Shown piece by piece: positions 1 to 10,410 of a DNA stretch of 64,000 nucleotides. Position 1 is the first letter of the stretch. Each line of letters begins with the position of its first letter. The stretch covers positions 558,001 to 622,000 of the forward strand of contig NZ_JAIQDI010000002.1 in the NCBI RefSeq assembly GCF_020034665.1, read 5' to 3'. This stretch comes from Niabella beijingensis. GTDB lineage: Bacteria; Bacteroidota; Bacteroidia; Chitinophagales; Chitinophagaceae. The notes beneath the pieces are model-generated. The model was not told where the DNA came from. It saw only the letters and a list, made by a program, of their open reading frames with translations, and did not search any database. The translations under genes and the position numbers were made by a program.

Positions 1-1817
1 AGGAACCTTGATCCGGGTGGCTATTGGGGTGAGTTCATTGGCAAGTGGGCGGCAGCAGCAGCGCTGGCCTGCCGGTACCAGTCCAATCCTGCATTAAAAG
101 AGAAAGCCCGTGTGGCGATGGATGAGTTGATCCGGACACCTTCTGAGAACGGATATATTTCTACCTATAATGCCGGAGACGCATTTACAGTATGGGACAT
201 CTGGATACAGAAATATGTGCTGCTCGGACTGATCGCTCAGTATGAAGTAACCGGTAACCGGCAGTATCTCGGGGCGGCGCAGAAAAGTGCCGGCTATCTG
301 CTGAATAAAACCGGACCGGGGAAAATTAGCCTCGAAGCATATGGCCCGCCTTTTCATAAAGGAGGGGTGAACTTTTCTATCCTGGAACCAATGGTGCTGT
401 TGTATGAATATACGGGCGACAGCAAATACCTGCAATACAGTAAATATATTGTGGCATCCTGGAGCAGGCCCGGAAAATATTCCCCGAAAGGGCTGCGGTT
501 GATCGAAAATGCGGAAGCCGGTTTGCTGCCGGTGCAGTACGAGGTACGCCATGCGTACACACTCATGTCCGACTTCGAAGGATTATGCGAGCTTTACCGG
601 GCCACCGGTCACCGGCGCTATCTGGAAGCCTGTATCCGGTTTGCCCGTGCGGTTGAGCGTTATGAACTGATGATCACCGGAACGGTATCCAATCATGAAA
701 TGTGGTACAATGGCGCGTTATCGCAAACAGGTACGCTGGAGCAGCCTAACGAAACCTGCGCAACAGTTACCTGGATGAAACTTTGTTATCAGCTGCTGCG
801 TCTTACCGGCGATCCGCACTGGGCCAATAACATGGAAACGTCGTTGTACAACGGGCTGCTGGGTGCCATGATGCCCAGGGGCGAATGGTGGGCCTATCAT
901 TCCCAGCTGAACGGACAACGGATGCCCAGCCGTGTACAGGGTTGCGATATCAGCTGCTGTGTCTCCAGCGGGCCCAGAGGCCTGCTGATCACACCGGAAT
1001 GGGCCGCGATGAAAACCCCCGGCGGCGGACTTACGATCAACCTCTACAATGCTGGCTCCATTGACCATCGTATGCCGAACGGACAGTTGATACAAATCAA
1101 AGAAGAGACGGATTATCCGGTATCGGGTCTTGTACGGTTTACGGTTCATACGTCACAACCGGCCACCTTACAGTTGGCACTGCGTATACCAGCCTGGAGC
1201 AAAAAGACAAAACTAAAAATAAATGGCCGGGCCGTTCACGTCGAAGCTGGCGCATATGCTGTTCTCAACCGTACCTGGAAGCAGGGGATCAGGTTGAACT
1301 GGAACTGGACATCCGCGGCCGCATTGTACATGCCCCGGGCGGCACAGAACAGGCCGTGGTACGTGGTCCGGTGGTACTGGCTTTGGACAACCGCCTGGTA
1401 CAGGAACAGGATACTGCCATATGGCTGATCCCCGACTCCCGCCATTTTGAACTATTCCCCAATAATCCGAAATACCGGTTCATAGGTCCCGTACATGATT
1501 TTGACAGCCGTAAAAGGGACGTATATATTGATCTGAAAGCAGTAGCGGTGCCGGATAAAAATATCCGGATGGCCTTTGAAGTGCCCTTTACAGATCGCCC
1601 GGTGTTTCATATTCACCGGGAAAAAAAGATCATTATGTGCGACTATGCTTCTGCCGGCAATCAATGGAACGATTCGAACTTTTACCGGGTCTGGCTGCCA
1701 CAGCCCCTCTATATGGGTAATATGTACGCACGAAATACATGGAAACTGATGGGCTATGGTCTGAAAGCTCCGGTAAAAGTACCTCAATACATTACCAAAG
1801 CACTGCAGCAGGAATGA
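1..1817 (+). pseudogene. GH127 (DUF1680) beta-L-arabinofuranosidase, 5' end outside window, frameshifted
   Basis: The reading frame is open from base 1, so the gene begins upstream of the window. The first residues visible (YWGEFIGKWAAAAALA) are typical of the (alpha/alpha)6 barrel of GH127/DUF1680 enzymes, which release beta-L-arabinofuranose from plant glycans. The GH127 zinc/catalytic residues are present: Glu and Cys of NETCAT (codons at 751 and 757) and the Cys-Cys pair in DISCCVSS (955-960). Frame 1 stops at 1428 with aberrant Trp-rich sequence. The expected C-terminal beta-sandwich (VELELDIRGRIV, then VRGPVVLALDNRLV) continues in frame 3 to a stop at 1815-1817. The switch maps to the G run at 1284-1287, where four Gs stand and five would keep the frame. 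The family assignment is secure. Whether the shift is a true mutation or a sequencing error cannot be told from here. Confidence 0.85.
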
Positions 1818-2070
1818 TACTGCCTGGGTTTACCGGATCCTTGCCTCAAAATTGCTGTTTGTTTATATGATTTTCAGTCTTATTATTTAATGTGCTGATC
1901 TTTAGTATGCTGCCCGCGATTCTGAGCGGCGGGAACAGGAGCGCCCTTGTCTTTTATGATGACAGGGATTTTGCTTTTCGGGCTACACCCCGCCTGATAT
2001 ATGCCTGTTTGTTAAAAAAATAATTTAGCCGACCCCTACCATCGGTCATTTTGCGGATATACTATGATAG

Positions 2071-3120
2071 ATGGAAAATAAAGAACTGTTACGGCTGATC
2101 GAAAAGTTAAAGGCAAAACGGATCGATGCAGGGGAGCTTTCCAGGTTAAAACAGCTGTTGTCAGAAACCGACGCTGCGAAAGAACTATTGTCGGATATGC
2201 AGCAGGTCTTCAGGGAGCTGGAACTGCAGCAGGAGGAGTTGCCGGTATTTCCCCGGCAGGAGCAGGTAAAAGCGCGCCTGCTGCATGAGCTGCAAACCGT
2301 AAAGCCTTCGTCGGAGAAACGGAGAAGATTATGGCCGGCTGTTGCTGTCGTGGCCGCGGCTCTTATAATGGCCGGTGTTCTGCTGCTTTATAAAAAACGG
2401 GAGGCTGCTTCTCCCGGTATCACCTGGCAAACAGTTGAAACAAAGCATGGAGAACGTAAAAAGGTAACATTGAGCGACGGAAGCTCGATTCTACTGAATG
2501 GAAATTCAATACTTCAATATCCCCTGGAAGATCTGGAGAATATGCGGGTTGTGAAGCTGCAAGGTGAAGGCTTTTTTGAAATAGCAAAGGATACCACCCG
2601 GCCGTTTTACGTAGCCGCTTCAGATTTTGTAACGCGGGTTGTAGGCACATCGTTCAATATTGATTCCAGGATCGAAAAGACCGTAGAGGTGAATACAGGG
2701 AAGGTGAATGTGTTCGCGCTTGATGGGGTTCAGTTCCAATCCCGGCTGGAGCATATCCGTACAAACCAGCAGGGTTTCCAGCAACAAATTGATCAGATCA
2801 GTTTTAATAAGGCGATCCTTGAAAAGGGGCAAAAGGCCCGGCTAACAGGAAACACCTGGACCGTCTTCAGTTTTAATACCAAAAACTGGCACGACAATGA
2901 GCTGGTATACCTGAATGAACCGCTGCGTCAGGTTGCTGAAAAAGCCTATCGTTTTTATGGCGATTCCATTTATGTAAGTCCCGGGCTTTCCAATGCCCGG
3001 ATCACCATTACTTTCAGAAATAAGGATGCAGAGCAGGTAGTAAAAACACTAAGCGAAATAACCAACGGAAAATTGATAAAAGATAAAAAAAGCAATGTAT
3101 GGAAGATCCTGAATGAATAA
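2071..3120 (+). CDS. FecR-family anti-sigma factor
   Basis: A 349-residue FecR-type transmembrane regulator. An N-terminal cytoplasmic anti-sigma part (about 1-85) is followed by one membrane span (about 87-107, LWPAVAVVAAALIMAGVLLL). The periplasmic FecR domain comes next (about 120-220, with SDGSSILLNGNS and GTSFNID), then a C-terminal DUF4974-like region (about 265-345). Such proteins hold an ECF sigma factor until a TonB-dependent transducer with an STN domain signals substrate. The next gene (3254) encodes exactly such a SusC. No sigma gene lies directly upstream; the likely partner is the minus-strand ECF gene at 10411-11001. The 253-bp gap before it (1818-2070) should hold its promoter, but no consensus box is clear. 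Confidence 0.9.
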   Translation: MENKELLRLIEKLKAKRIDAGELSRLKQLLSETDAAKELLSDMQQVFRELELQQEELPVFPRQEQVKARLLHELQTVKPSSEKRRRLWPAVAVVAAALIMAGVLLLYKKREAASPGITWQTVETKHGERKKVTLSDGSSILLNGNSILQYPLEDLENMRVVKLQGEGFFEIAKDTTRPFYVAASDFVTRVVGTSFNIDSRIEKTVEVNTGKVNVFALDGVQFQSRLEHIRTNQQGFQQQIDQISFNKAILEKGQKARLTGNTWTVFSFNTKNWHDNELVYLNEPLRQVAEKAYRFYGDSIYVSPGLSNARITITFRNKDAEQVVKTLSEITNGKLIKDKKSNVWKILNE

Positions 3121-3138
3121 ACCATCCCCCAAAAAAAA

Positions 3139-3210
3139 CCAGAAGTGCCAAGGCACTTCCGGCGATGTTTGATCGTGTCTTCAGTCGGCCTGAGAAACTT
3201 CCTGAGACAC
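3139..3210. promoter_or_regulatory. Two inverted repeats between fecR and susC
   Basis: The first is gaagtgcc-aa-ggcacttc (3142-3159), extendable to 3139-3162 with one mismatch. An A run lies at 3131-3138, so read on the minus strand it looks like an intrinsic terminator. The second has arms at 3175-3184 and 3202-3210 (gtgtct(t)cag / ctgagacac) with one bulged base. They lie between the FecR stop and the SusC start. They could be a processing or attenuation element that lets SusC be expressed at a different level from FecR; that role is inference. Confidence 0.45.
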
Positions 3211-3253
3211 GCTGACGTATTAACAAAGTATCACCTTTATTAACAATGCAAAG

Positions 3254-6200
3254 ATGCGAAAAAAAAGACTTACTTACTCTATCCAAAACCTCAAACAGAT
3301 TATGCGCATTTCGTTTATGCTATGGGCGTTTCTTTTTACCACCTGTATCGTTCTTGCCAGCAATAGCAGCTACGGACAAAAGGAGCTGGAGCGGACCATT
3401 CATGTTAATTTCAGTAATATCAGTCTGCAGCAGGCGCTTGAGAAATTACAGACCGACTACCAGATACCGCTGGCTTACAATAACAATGAAGTTTTTCTGA
3501 AAGCCCGGGTGAACTATACGGCCACAAAGCCGGCAAAAGTTATACTGGCCGACCTGTTAAAAAACCACAACATGACTTTTGAGTTGCGACACGACTTTGT
3601 CCGTATCATACGCCGCCAAACGCCGGGCCGGCCGGCCTTTTCACAGGATCGCGAAATCACCGGTACCGTCGTTAACAGGGCGGGAGAGCCCCTGGCCGGT
3701 GTTTCTGTTTTTGTAAAAGATAAACCGGGCACCGGAACCACCACCGATATCAACGGGAAGTTTGTACTGGTGGTGCCTTCTTCAGCAACGCTCGTATTCC
3801 AGATCGTATCCTACAAACCGGTAGAAGTGGTGGTGGGCGCCCAGCGCTCGTTACAGGTAACAATGGAGCTTACAGAAAAGGGCCTGGATGAAGTAGTGGT
3901 AGTAGGTTTCGGAACACAGAAAAAGATAAGCCTTGTAGGGGCGCAGTCGACTGTAAAAGCAAAAGATCTTCAGATCCCGGTCGCCAACCTTTCCAATGCG
4001 TTATCCGGACGTATTGCAGGTGTGGTTTCCGTACAACGTACCGGGGAGCCGGGGTTTGATGATGCCAGCATCTGGATCCGCGGTATCTCCACCTTCAGCC
4101 AGGGACTGAGCGCACCACTGGTGCTGGTAGACGGCACACCACGCAAAATGGCGAATGTTGATCCGGAAGATATTGAGAGTTTCACCGTCCTGAAAGACGC
4201 CTCCGCAACCGCGGTTTACGGGGTACGGGGTGCTAATGGGGTGGTGATCATCAAAACAAAAAGCGGGCGTACCGGGCGTCCGAAATTTAACTTCCGGTAT
4301 TATGAAGGCATTACCGAGTTCACCAAACTTCCGGAGTTCGCAGATGGGATCACTTATATGCAGATGTCCAACGAAGCATTGACCAACCGTGGTGCGAACC
4401 CCCTCTACAGTGAAGAGCGGATTCAGAAAACAGCCGGTGGGGAAGATCCTTATCTTTACCCGAATGTTGATTGGATGGCCACCCTGTTCAACAGACACGG
4501 GTACCAGCGGCGCGGTAACCTCAATATCAATGGAGGATCCGACCTGACAACCTATTATGTAGGGATCAGCTATTTTGATGAAAAGGGATTGTACAAACAG
4601 GATGACCTGGTAAAGTACAATCAGCAGGTGGGTTACAAACGTTATAATCTTACCTCCAACCTTACTGTTAAGCCATCTCAGCTTGCAAAGATAGAATTGG
4701 GGATCCAGGGGTATCTTGCCAACGCCAACTACCCCGCAACCGCACAGGCCGATATTTTTGAAGGGGCCTGGTTTATGACACCGGTTGTGCATCCCCCGAT
4801 GTTTGAAAATGGCACAGTACCCGATCAACGGGCCGGGTCGCTGCAAAATCCGTATGCCATGCTTACCCAGACGGGTTATGCCAACCAGTGGCGCAACCAG
4901 CTTTTTTCAAATTTACGGGCAACCCATGACCTGCCGTTTATCACAAAAGGATTGTCTGCCACAGCGATGTTTTCGTTTGATGTGTACAACTACACCAGCA
5001 TGCGGAGAACAAAACGGCCCGATACATTTCTCGCCACGGGAAGGGATGAGAACGGAGAAATGCAATACGAACAAACCTATGTGGGAGAGCGCTTCTTAAG
5101 TTTCAGCCGCAACAGCATCGGGGAACGGACCATGTATGTTGAAGCAGCCCTGAACTATAACCGCTCTTTCAGCAAACATAATACAACAGGGATGTTGTTG
5201 TTTAATAAAAGCGACCGGCTGGATGCACAGGCAACTAATTTTATCAACTCGCTTCCTTACCGCTACCTGGGGCTTTCCGGCCGTGCTACCTATAACTACG
5301 ACAGCCGTTATTTCGGGGAATTCAATTTCGGCTATAACGGATCCGAAAACTTTGCGCCTGAAAGCCGGTTCGGCTTCTTTCCCTCTGTGGGCCTGGCCTG
5401 GGTTGTCAGCGAAGAGCCCTTTTTTGGTGATCTGAAGGAGCACCTGCCCCTGGCCAAGATTCGGTTCTCGCATGGTAAGGTAGGCAACAGTAATATTGAG
5501 GGCGACCGCCGCTTTGCCTATATCTCGACAGTTGAAGGTACCACGGGGTACGAATTCGGAAAGGGCAGAAACAATACGTTCCCGGGTTACAATATAGGAG
5601 AATATGGCGTTAATGTTACCTGGGAAACGGCCATTAAAACCAACCTGGGTATCGATCTCCAAACAAGGAACAATGCCCTCATTTTCCAGTTTGATTTATT
5701 TAAGGAACGCCGCGAAGGGATCTTCCTCCGGCGGGGCAATGTTCCCGGCTACGTAGGACTGCAAAAAGCACCTTACGGGAACCTGGGTATCATCGAAAAT
5801 AAAGGATTCGACGGTTCGCTTACCTATTCAAAAAAGATCGGTGATTTCTCTTTCCAGGTGCTGGGCAACCTGACCTATAACCGGAATAATATTATTGAAA
5901 ATGACCAACCCGCTCCGTTATATCCCTGGCTGGACCAGCGCGGGCATAAAGTAGGACAACGCTGGGGACTGAATGCGCTCGGCCTGTTCGAATCGGAAGA
6001 TGAGATCGCCAATGGCCCGCTGCACCCGGGCCTGGTGAAGCCCGGAGACATCCGGTTCCAGGATGTGAACGGCGACGGGAAAATAGATGACTTCGATAAA
6101 ATACCCATCGGATACGGCACTATTCCCGAACTCGTTTATGGATTTGGCCTTTCGGTTTCCTACGGAAATTTTTCAGTATCCTCCCTTTTCCAGGGTGTGG

Positions 6201-6610
6201 GCAATGTAGACATCCTGATGAATGGCGAAGGACTGATGCCCTTCTCGGTTTCTATGAGCAGGGGAAACCTGCTGAGTAATATTGAAGACCGCTGGACCAT
6301 CGACAATCCCCGGCAGGATGCTTTTTATCCCCGTTTGTCCGACGGCAGCCCTAACGGGAATTATAATACCAGCACCTGGTGGCTGAAGAATGGCCGTTAC
6401 CTGCGTTTAAAGGACCTGCAGGCGTCGTATAAGCTGCCGGAGCGGCTCATTAAACCGGCTGGCCTGTCCGGCGCCAGCATCTTCTTTGCCGGATACAACC
6501 TGGTTACCTGGAGTCCGTTCCGGTTCTGGGACGTGGAGCTGGGCGACGGCCGCGGCACACGGTACCCCAATTTAAAAACCTATTCTGTTGGCATCAACGT
6601 TAATTTTTAA
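3254..6610 (+). CDS. SusC/RagA-type TonB-dependent transporter with STN signalling domain
   Basis: A 1118-residue outer-membrane transporter importing glycan fragments with TonB energy. In order: signal peptide (about 1-42, ending SSYGQ), STN domain (about 47-120, HVNFSNISLQQALEKL), carboxypeptidase-like regulatory domain (about 135-205, ITGTVVNRAGEPLAGVSVFV), the segment DEVVVVGFGTQ, plug domain (about 220-345, LSGRIAGV to YGVRGANGVVIIKTK) and a beta-barrel ending in Phe. The STN domain means it can signal to FecR (2071) as well as transport. SusD follows after 11 bp. The substrate cannot be read from the sequence. Confidence 0.95.
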   Translation: MRKKRLTYSIQNLKQIMRISFMLWAFLFTTCIVLASNSSYGQKELERTIHVNFSNISLQQALEKLQTDYQIPLAYNNNEVFLKARVNYTATKPAKVILADLLKNHNMTFELRHDFVRIIRRQTPGRPAFSQDREITGTVVNRAGEPLAGVSVFVKDKPGTGTTTDINGKFVLVVPSSATLVFQIVSYKPVEVVVGAQRSLQVTMELTEKGLDEVVVVGFGTQKKISLVGAQSTVKAKDLQIPVANLSNALSGRIAGVVSVQRTGEPGFDDASIWIRGISTFSQGLSAPLVLVDGTPRKMANVDPEDIESFTVLKDASATAVYGVRGANGVVIIKTKSGRTGRPKFNFRYYEGITEFTKLPEFADGITYMQMSNEALTNRGANPLYSEERIQKTAGGEDPYLYPNVDWMATLFNRHGYQRRGNLNINGGSDLTTYYVGISYFDEKGLYKQDDLVKYNQQVGYKRYNLTSNLTVKPSQLAKIELGIQGYLANANYPATAQADIFEGAWFMTPVVHPPMFENGTVPDQRAGSLQNPYAMLTQTGYANQWRNQLFSNLRATHDLPFITKGLSATAMFSFDVYNYTSMRRTKRPDTFLATGRDENGEMQYEQTYVGERFLSFSRNSIGERTMYVEAALNYNRSFSKHNTTGMLLFNKSDRLDAQATNFINSLPYRYLGLSGRATYNYDSRYFGEFNFGYNGSENFAPESRFGFFPSVGLAWVVSEEPFFGDLKEHLPLAKIRFSHGKVGNSNIEGDRRFAYISTVEGTTGYEFGKGRNNTFPGYNIGEYGVNVTWETAIKTNLGIDLQTRNNALIFQFDLFKERREGIFLRRGNVPGYVGLQKAPYGNLGIIENKGFDGSLTYSKKIGDFSFQVLGNLTYNRNNIIENDQPAPLYPWLDQRGHKVGQRWGLNALGLFESEDEIANGPLHPGLVKPGDIRFQDVNGDGKIDDFDKIPIGYGTIPELVYGFGLSVSYGNFSVSSLFQGVGNVDILMNGEGLMPFSVSMSRGNLLSNIEDRWTIDNPRQDAFYPRLSDGSPNGNYNTSTWWLKNGRYLRLKDLQASYKLPERLIKPAGLSGASIFFAGYNLVTWSPFRFWDVELGDGRGTRYPNLKTYSVGINVNF

Positions 6611-6621
6611 GCATTACAAAT

Positions 6622-8484
6622 ATGAGCTCACTATATAATTATCTTTTAAAAATCCTGATGATAGCAGGTATCGCTGCATTGAGCGCCGGCTGCTCAAAAA
6701 AATTCCTGGACCAGGTACCTGACGACATGTTGACCGTAGAAGAGGTCTTTAACCGACGCGATCTTTCCGAGGCATGGCTGGCCAATACCTATAATTATAT
6801 ACGGGATGAAGCACACCGTACCAATGATACGCCCTGGGATGTTTTGTCAGATGATTGCGATGTGTCGCAGCGGAACGCACCCTACCGGGTAAACCTGGGC
6901 AACTGGAATGCTTCTTCCAACTACTGGAATTTTTGGGATCACTATTATAAAGGCATTCGTACGGCCACTACCTTCATCAATCACATTGATGGCAACCAGG
7001 AAATACTGAAAGAGCGTGAGGGTGCTGCGCTGATCAAACGAAGAAAGGCAGAGGCCCGGTTTCTGAGAGCCTTCTTTTATTCCGAGCTCCTGAAACAATA
7101 TGGCCCGTTCATTATTCTGGGTGACGAAGAAATTGACCCGGATCTGCCCCTGACCGATCCTGCTATGCAAATGGCCCGGTCATCCTATGATGAATGTGTG
7201 GAGTATATTATCGCGGAATTGAATCAGGCGGAAACGGATCTGGATGTTGAACATTATTACAATGGCGATGCCGTACTGGAAAATGATATGGGCCGTGCCA
7301 GCAAACTGCTTTGCAAGGCAATAAAAAGCAAACTGCTGCTGTATGCCGCCAGTCCGTTGGTAAACGGAAATACCGAGTATGCCGGCTTTAAGAACCATGA
7401 TGGCAAGGCCCTCATCAATACCACGTATGATGTGAGCAAATGGGCGAGGGCTGCAGAAGCGGCAAAAGCGGTCATCGACTATGCCGAAACATCGGGGAAG
7501 TTGGGACTTTATAAAAAATATACCAATGGGGTGCTGGATCCCTATCTTTCTTACAGGGATGCGTTCCTCGACTCCTGGAACATTGAATGGATCCTGGCCC
7601 GGGACAAGAATAACCTGAGCAGTTACCAGCGGTCGTCCACGCCCCGGTTAGCCAATGGTTATGCATCGATGGGGCCCACACAGCAATTGATTGATGCCTA
7701 CAGGATGGCAAACGGCGAGAGCCCGGTCCTGCGGTACAACAGTGATGGCAGCCCGGTTATCAACAGCGCCAGCGGTTATTCGGAGACAGGTTTTTCCAGT
7801 TACCGCGCCCCGGGATCAACACGCTCTAAAAATACGTTCAATATGTATATCAACCGGGAACCCCGCTTTTACGCCACTGTTACCTATAGCGGCAGCGACT
7901 GGATCAACACCACTTCCAGCCTGGGGGTACGGGAAATAGAACTGTACTATACCGGGGAATCGGGCAAAGGAGGCTCACATGATTATTCGGAAACCGGTTA
8001 TATTTTCCGGAAAAATATTTCACCAACCTACCATCCCACGCAGAACAATGTTGCCCGGCCTTTTGTGATGATGCGGTATGCAGAAATACTGCTGAACTAC
8101 GTGGAAGCGCTCAACGAAGCGCAGCCGTCTCATCCCGATGTGCTGAAATATCTGAACCAGGTGCGTGAACGTGGCGGGTTGCCGGCATTGGCGGGTTTGG
8201 ATCAGGCGGAGTTGCGCCGGCAGATCCGTACAGAACGGCGTATTGAACTAACCATGGAACAACTTCGGTACTTCGATACGCGACGCTGGAAAATTGCGGA
8301 ACAAACCGATGCAGGAGCTTTCTATGGAATGAACGTAGAAGGAGGTACTTCAAATTCGGACCTTAACTTTTTTAAGAGGACCCGGTTTGAAACAAGGGTT
8401 TTCAGGAAAAGTTTCTATTTTTTTCCCATTCCGCAAACTGAAGTTCAGCGAAATCCCAACCTGGTGCAGAATCCCGGCTGGTAA
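6622..8484 (+). CDS. SusD/RagB family glycan-binding lipoprotein
   Basis: A 620-residue surface lipoprotein that caps the SusC barrel and binds the glycan. The signal peptide ends in LSAGC with Cys24 as the lipid anchor. The TPR-rich SusD fold follows: SusD-like N-terminal domain to about residue 230, RagB/SusD domain with the family end motifs RYAEILLNYVEALNEA, LNQVRERGGLP, RTERRIELTME and RYFDTRRWK, and the standard C-terminus NPNLVQNPGW. It directly follows its SusC partner and precedes an accessory glycan-binding lipoprotein, the usual order in a PUL. Confidence 0.95.
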   Translation: MSSLYNYLLKILMIAGIAALSAGCSKKFLDQVPDDMLTVEEVFNRRDLSEAWLANTYNYIRDEAHRTNDTPWDVLSDDCDVSQRNAPYRVNLGNWNASSNYWNFWDHYYKGIRTATTFINHIDGNQEILKEREGAALIKRRKAEARFLRAFFYSELLKQYGPFIILGDEEIDPDLPLTDPAMQMARSSYDECVEYIIAELNQAETDLDVEHYYNGDAVLENDMGRASKLLCKAIKSKLLLYAASPLVNGNTEYAGFKNHDGKALINTTYDVSKWARAAEAAKAVIDYAETSGKLGLYKKYTNGVLDPYLSYRDAFLDSWNIEWILARDKNNLSSYQRSSTPRLANGYASMGPTQQLIDAYRMANGESPVLRYNSDGSPVINSASGYSETGFSSYRAPGSTRSKNTFNMYINREPRFYATVTYSGSDWINTTSSLGVREIELYYTGESGKGGSHDYSETGYIFRKNISPTYHPTQNNVARPFVMMRYAEILLNYVEALNEAQPSHPDVLKYLNQVRERGGLPALAGLDQAELRRQIRTERRIELTMEQLRYFDTRRWKIAEQTDAGAFYGMNVEGGTSNSDLNFFKRTRFETRVFRKSFYFFPIPQTEVQRNPNLVQNPGW

Positions 8485-8514
8485 TCTTTATTATCCATTT
8501 AATGAAATGATACA

Positions 8515-9507
8515 ATGACAAATAAAATCATAACAACGCCCCGGTTCTTAACCGCCGTTGGTTTATTGGCAATATGCCTGTTGCTGCAATATTGTAAGAA
8601 ACCCGCGTTTGAGGTGGGTGACCCCGCCACCTATGCGCACGTGTTTATGCCGCTTGCGGGCAACGGGGCGGTAACAAAAAGCCTCCCGATCAAAGATGAA
8701 TGGGTTCGTTCCCCTCTTGGAGTAGGGTATGGAGGTCCTGCGGAGCTGGATGCCGCCATCGATATCACCCTGACGATCGATGAAACAGTGATTGCTGCAT
8801 ACAATGAGCAAAACAATACCAGCTACGAGCTGCCGCCGGCAGGAAGCTACCGGCTGAGTGGTGACCAGGTACAGATCCCTTCGGGAAAAAACGGGAGTAA
8901 TTCGGTAGCATTGGAGATCAACCCGCTGAAGCTTGGCGGCACCCGGTCCTATCTCATTCCTGTCAGTATTAAAACGGTCAGTGCCGATCTTTCAGTAGCA
9001 CCGGGGATGAAAACCGCTTATTTTATTGTGAACGGATTTTATGAAACCAATCCCTTTACACCTTATCCGGTTACTGACTGGGAAATAGCGGATTATTCGG
9101 ATGATGACTACGATGCCATTGGCGGCCGTGCTCCTTATTGCATCGACGGTGATGTGAACACCTGCTGGCTGTCTACCTACCGGCGGGTCAATGGCTGGCG
9201 CCCGGGGCACCCTCATTATGTAACAATCGATATGCAAACAAACCATACCCTGCATGGCATTAAGCTTTACGGACGCCGGGGTGCTTCTTTTGCGTATCTG
9301 TTCCCAAAGAATGTACAGATCGAAACAAGTGAAGATGGCACCAGCTGGAGCACGGCCGGTATTTTTACAATAGCGGCGTCTTCTGATGAAACGGCGGCAA
9401 CGATGTATTTTGAGAAAAGTGTCACCGGTCGTTATACGAAGGTGACGGTCTTAAGCAGCGCCACCGGCGGCGAAACCACGGCTGTTGCGGAAATAGAAGC
9501 ATTTTGA
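8515..9507 (+). CDS. DUF1735 plus discoidin (F5/8 type C) lipoprotein
   Basis: A 330-residue protein with a lipoprotein-like signal (hydrophobic stretch then Cys27 in LLLQYC). The N-terminal half (about 35-175) resembles the DUF1735 sandwich (ITLTIDETVIAAYNEQNNTSYELPP, then RSYLIPVSIK), common next to SusCD pairs and in BT_3987-type endo-glycosidases. The C-terminal half (about 185-330) is a discoidin-like carbohydrate-binding module (GDVNTCWLSTY, HYVTIDMQ, VQIETSEDGTSW). No catalytic domain is present, so it is best read as an accessory surface glycan-binding protein. It lies 30 bp after SusD, in the same operon. Confidence 0.8.
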   Translation: MTNKIITTPRFLTAVGLLAICLLLQYCKKPAFEVGDPATYAHVFMPLAGNGAVTKSLPIKDEWVRSPLGVGYGGPAELDAAIDITLTIDETVIAAYNEQNNTSYELPPAGSYRLSGDQVQIPSGKNGSNSVALEINPLKLGGTRSYLIPVSIKTVSADLSVAPGMKTAYFIVNGFYETNPFTPYPVTDWEIADYSDDDYDAIGGRAPYCIDGDVNTCWLSTYRRVNGWRPGHPHYVTIDMQTNHTLHGIKLYGRRGASFAYLFPKNVQIETSEDGTSWSTAGIFTIAASSDETAATMYFEKSVTGRYTKVTVLSSATGGETTAVAEIEAF

Positions 9508-9547
9508 TAAACGGGGGGCATGATGCCCTGGATGGAATGATCGAACA

Positions 9548-10375
9548 ATGACTATGACTGGAAAAAAATATATGTATGTCCTTTTTTTCTTTTTATGCGC
9601 CTGCAGCAAAGAAAAAAAGGAAGCTCCGGAAGTGGATCCGCCGGAGCAAAAAGAAGTTACTGTAAAGACAATGACCTATAATATTTACGGCGCGCGCAGC
9701 GGCGGTATCCCCGATCTGCAGGCCATTGCCGATGTCATTAAACGGGCAAACCCGGAACTGGTTGCATTGCAGGAGGTGGATAAATTCACCACACGCAATG
9801 CGAAGAACGGCGATATCGCCAGGGAGCTGGCCCGGCTTACGGATATGGACTATTTTTTTGCCAAGGCAATCGATACGTATGGTGGAGAGTATGGTGATGC
9901 GGTGTTGTCTAAACTGCCGGTGAAAGAAAAAAAAGCCTACAACCTGGAGGTCGATCCTGCCCTTGGGGGAGAACGGAGATCTGTTGCCCGGATCCTGGTG
10001 GAAAAGGATGGCAAACCGTTCTATTTTATCAGCACCCATTTTGACCATCTGAGCGACGAACGCAACCGTCTCCGGCAGGCACAGGATTTTGTGGCACTTG
10101 TCAGGACTTTTGACAAGCCGGTTATTGTGGGGGCCGATTTCAATGCTTTACCCGCTTCCAATACGATCGGAATGCTCCGCGGCTATTTCTCATTGGGCTG
10201 TCTGAACGGGGACTGTACGCAGCCTACCTTTTCCACTACGAATCCCAACCGGACGATCGATTATCTGATCTATGCCCCGCTGAACGCGTTCACCGTCAAA
10301 TTATACAGTGTTTACGATTGGGCGAATAAAGAATCGGATCATTTCCCGGTGCAGGCAACTTTTACCGTTAAATAG
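9548..10375 (+). CDS. Endonuclease/exonuclease/phosphatase-family lipoprotein
   Basis: A 275-residue DNase I-like fold protein. A short hydrophobic signal with lipobox FLCAC (Cys19) suggests export and lipid anchoring. EEP motifs are complete: TYNIYG, the metal-binding Glu in LVALQEVD, STHFDH, GADFNALP, RTIDYLIY and the C-terminal SDHFPV. Family members in PULs are often sugar-phosphate or phosphodiester hydrolases rather than nucleases, but the substrate cannot be told. It is the last gene of the first PUL and converges on the sigma gene 35 bp away. Confidence 0.88.
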   Translation: MTMTGKKYMYVLFFFLCACSKEKKEAPEVDPPEQKEVTVKTMTYNIYGARSGGIPDLQAIADVIKRANPELVALQEVDKFTTRNAKNGDIARELARLTDMDYFFAKAIDTYGGEYGDAVLSKLPVKEKKAYNLEVDPALGGERRSVARILVEKDGKPFYFISTHFDHLSDERNRLRQAQDFVALVRTFDKPVIVGADFNALPASNTIGMLRGYFSLGCLNGDCTQPTFSTTNPNRTIDYLIYAPLNAFTVKLYSVYDWANKESDHFPVQATFTVK

Positions 10376-10410
10376 CCCGTTTTACTTTTAGCAGGCGGGA
10401 CGCTGACGGG

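Noticed and set aside
4001..4846. 281-codon minus-strand frame inside the first SusC gene
   Set aside because: It is antisense to conserved SusC plug coding sequence and has no domain.
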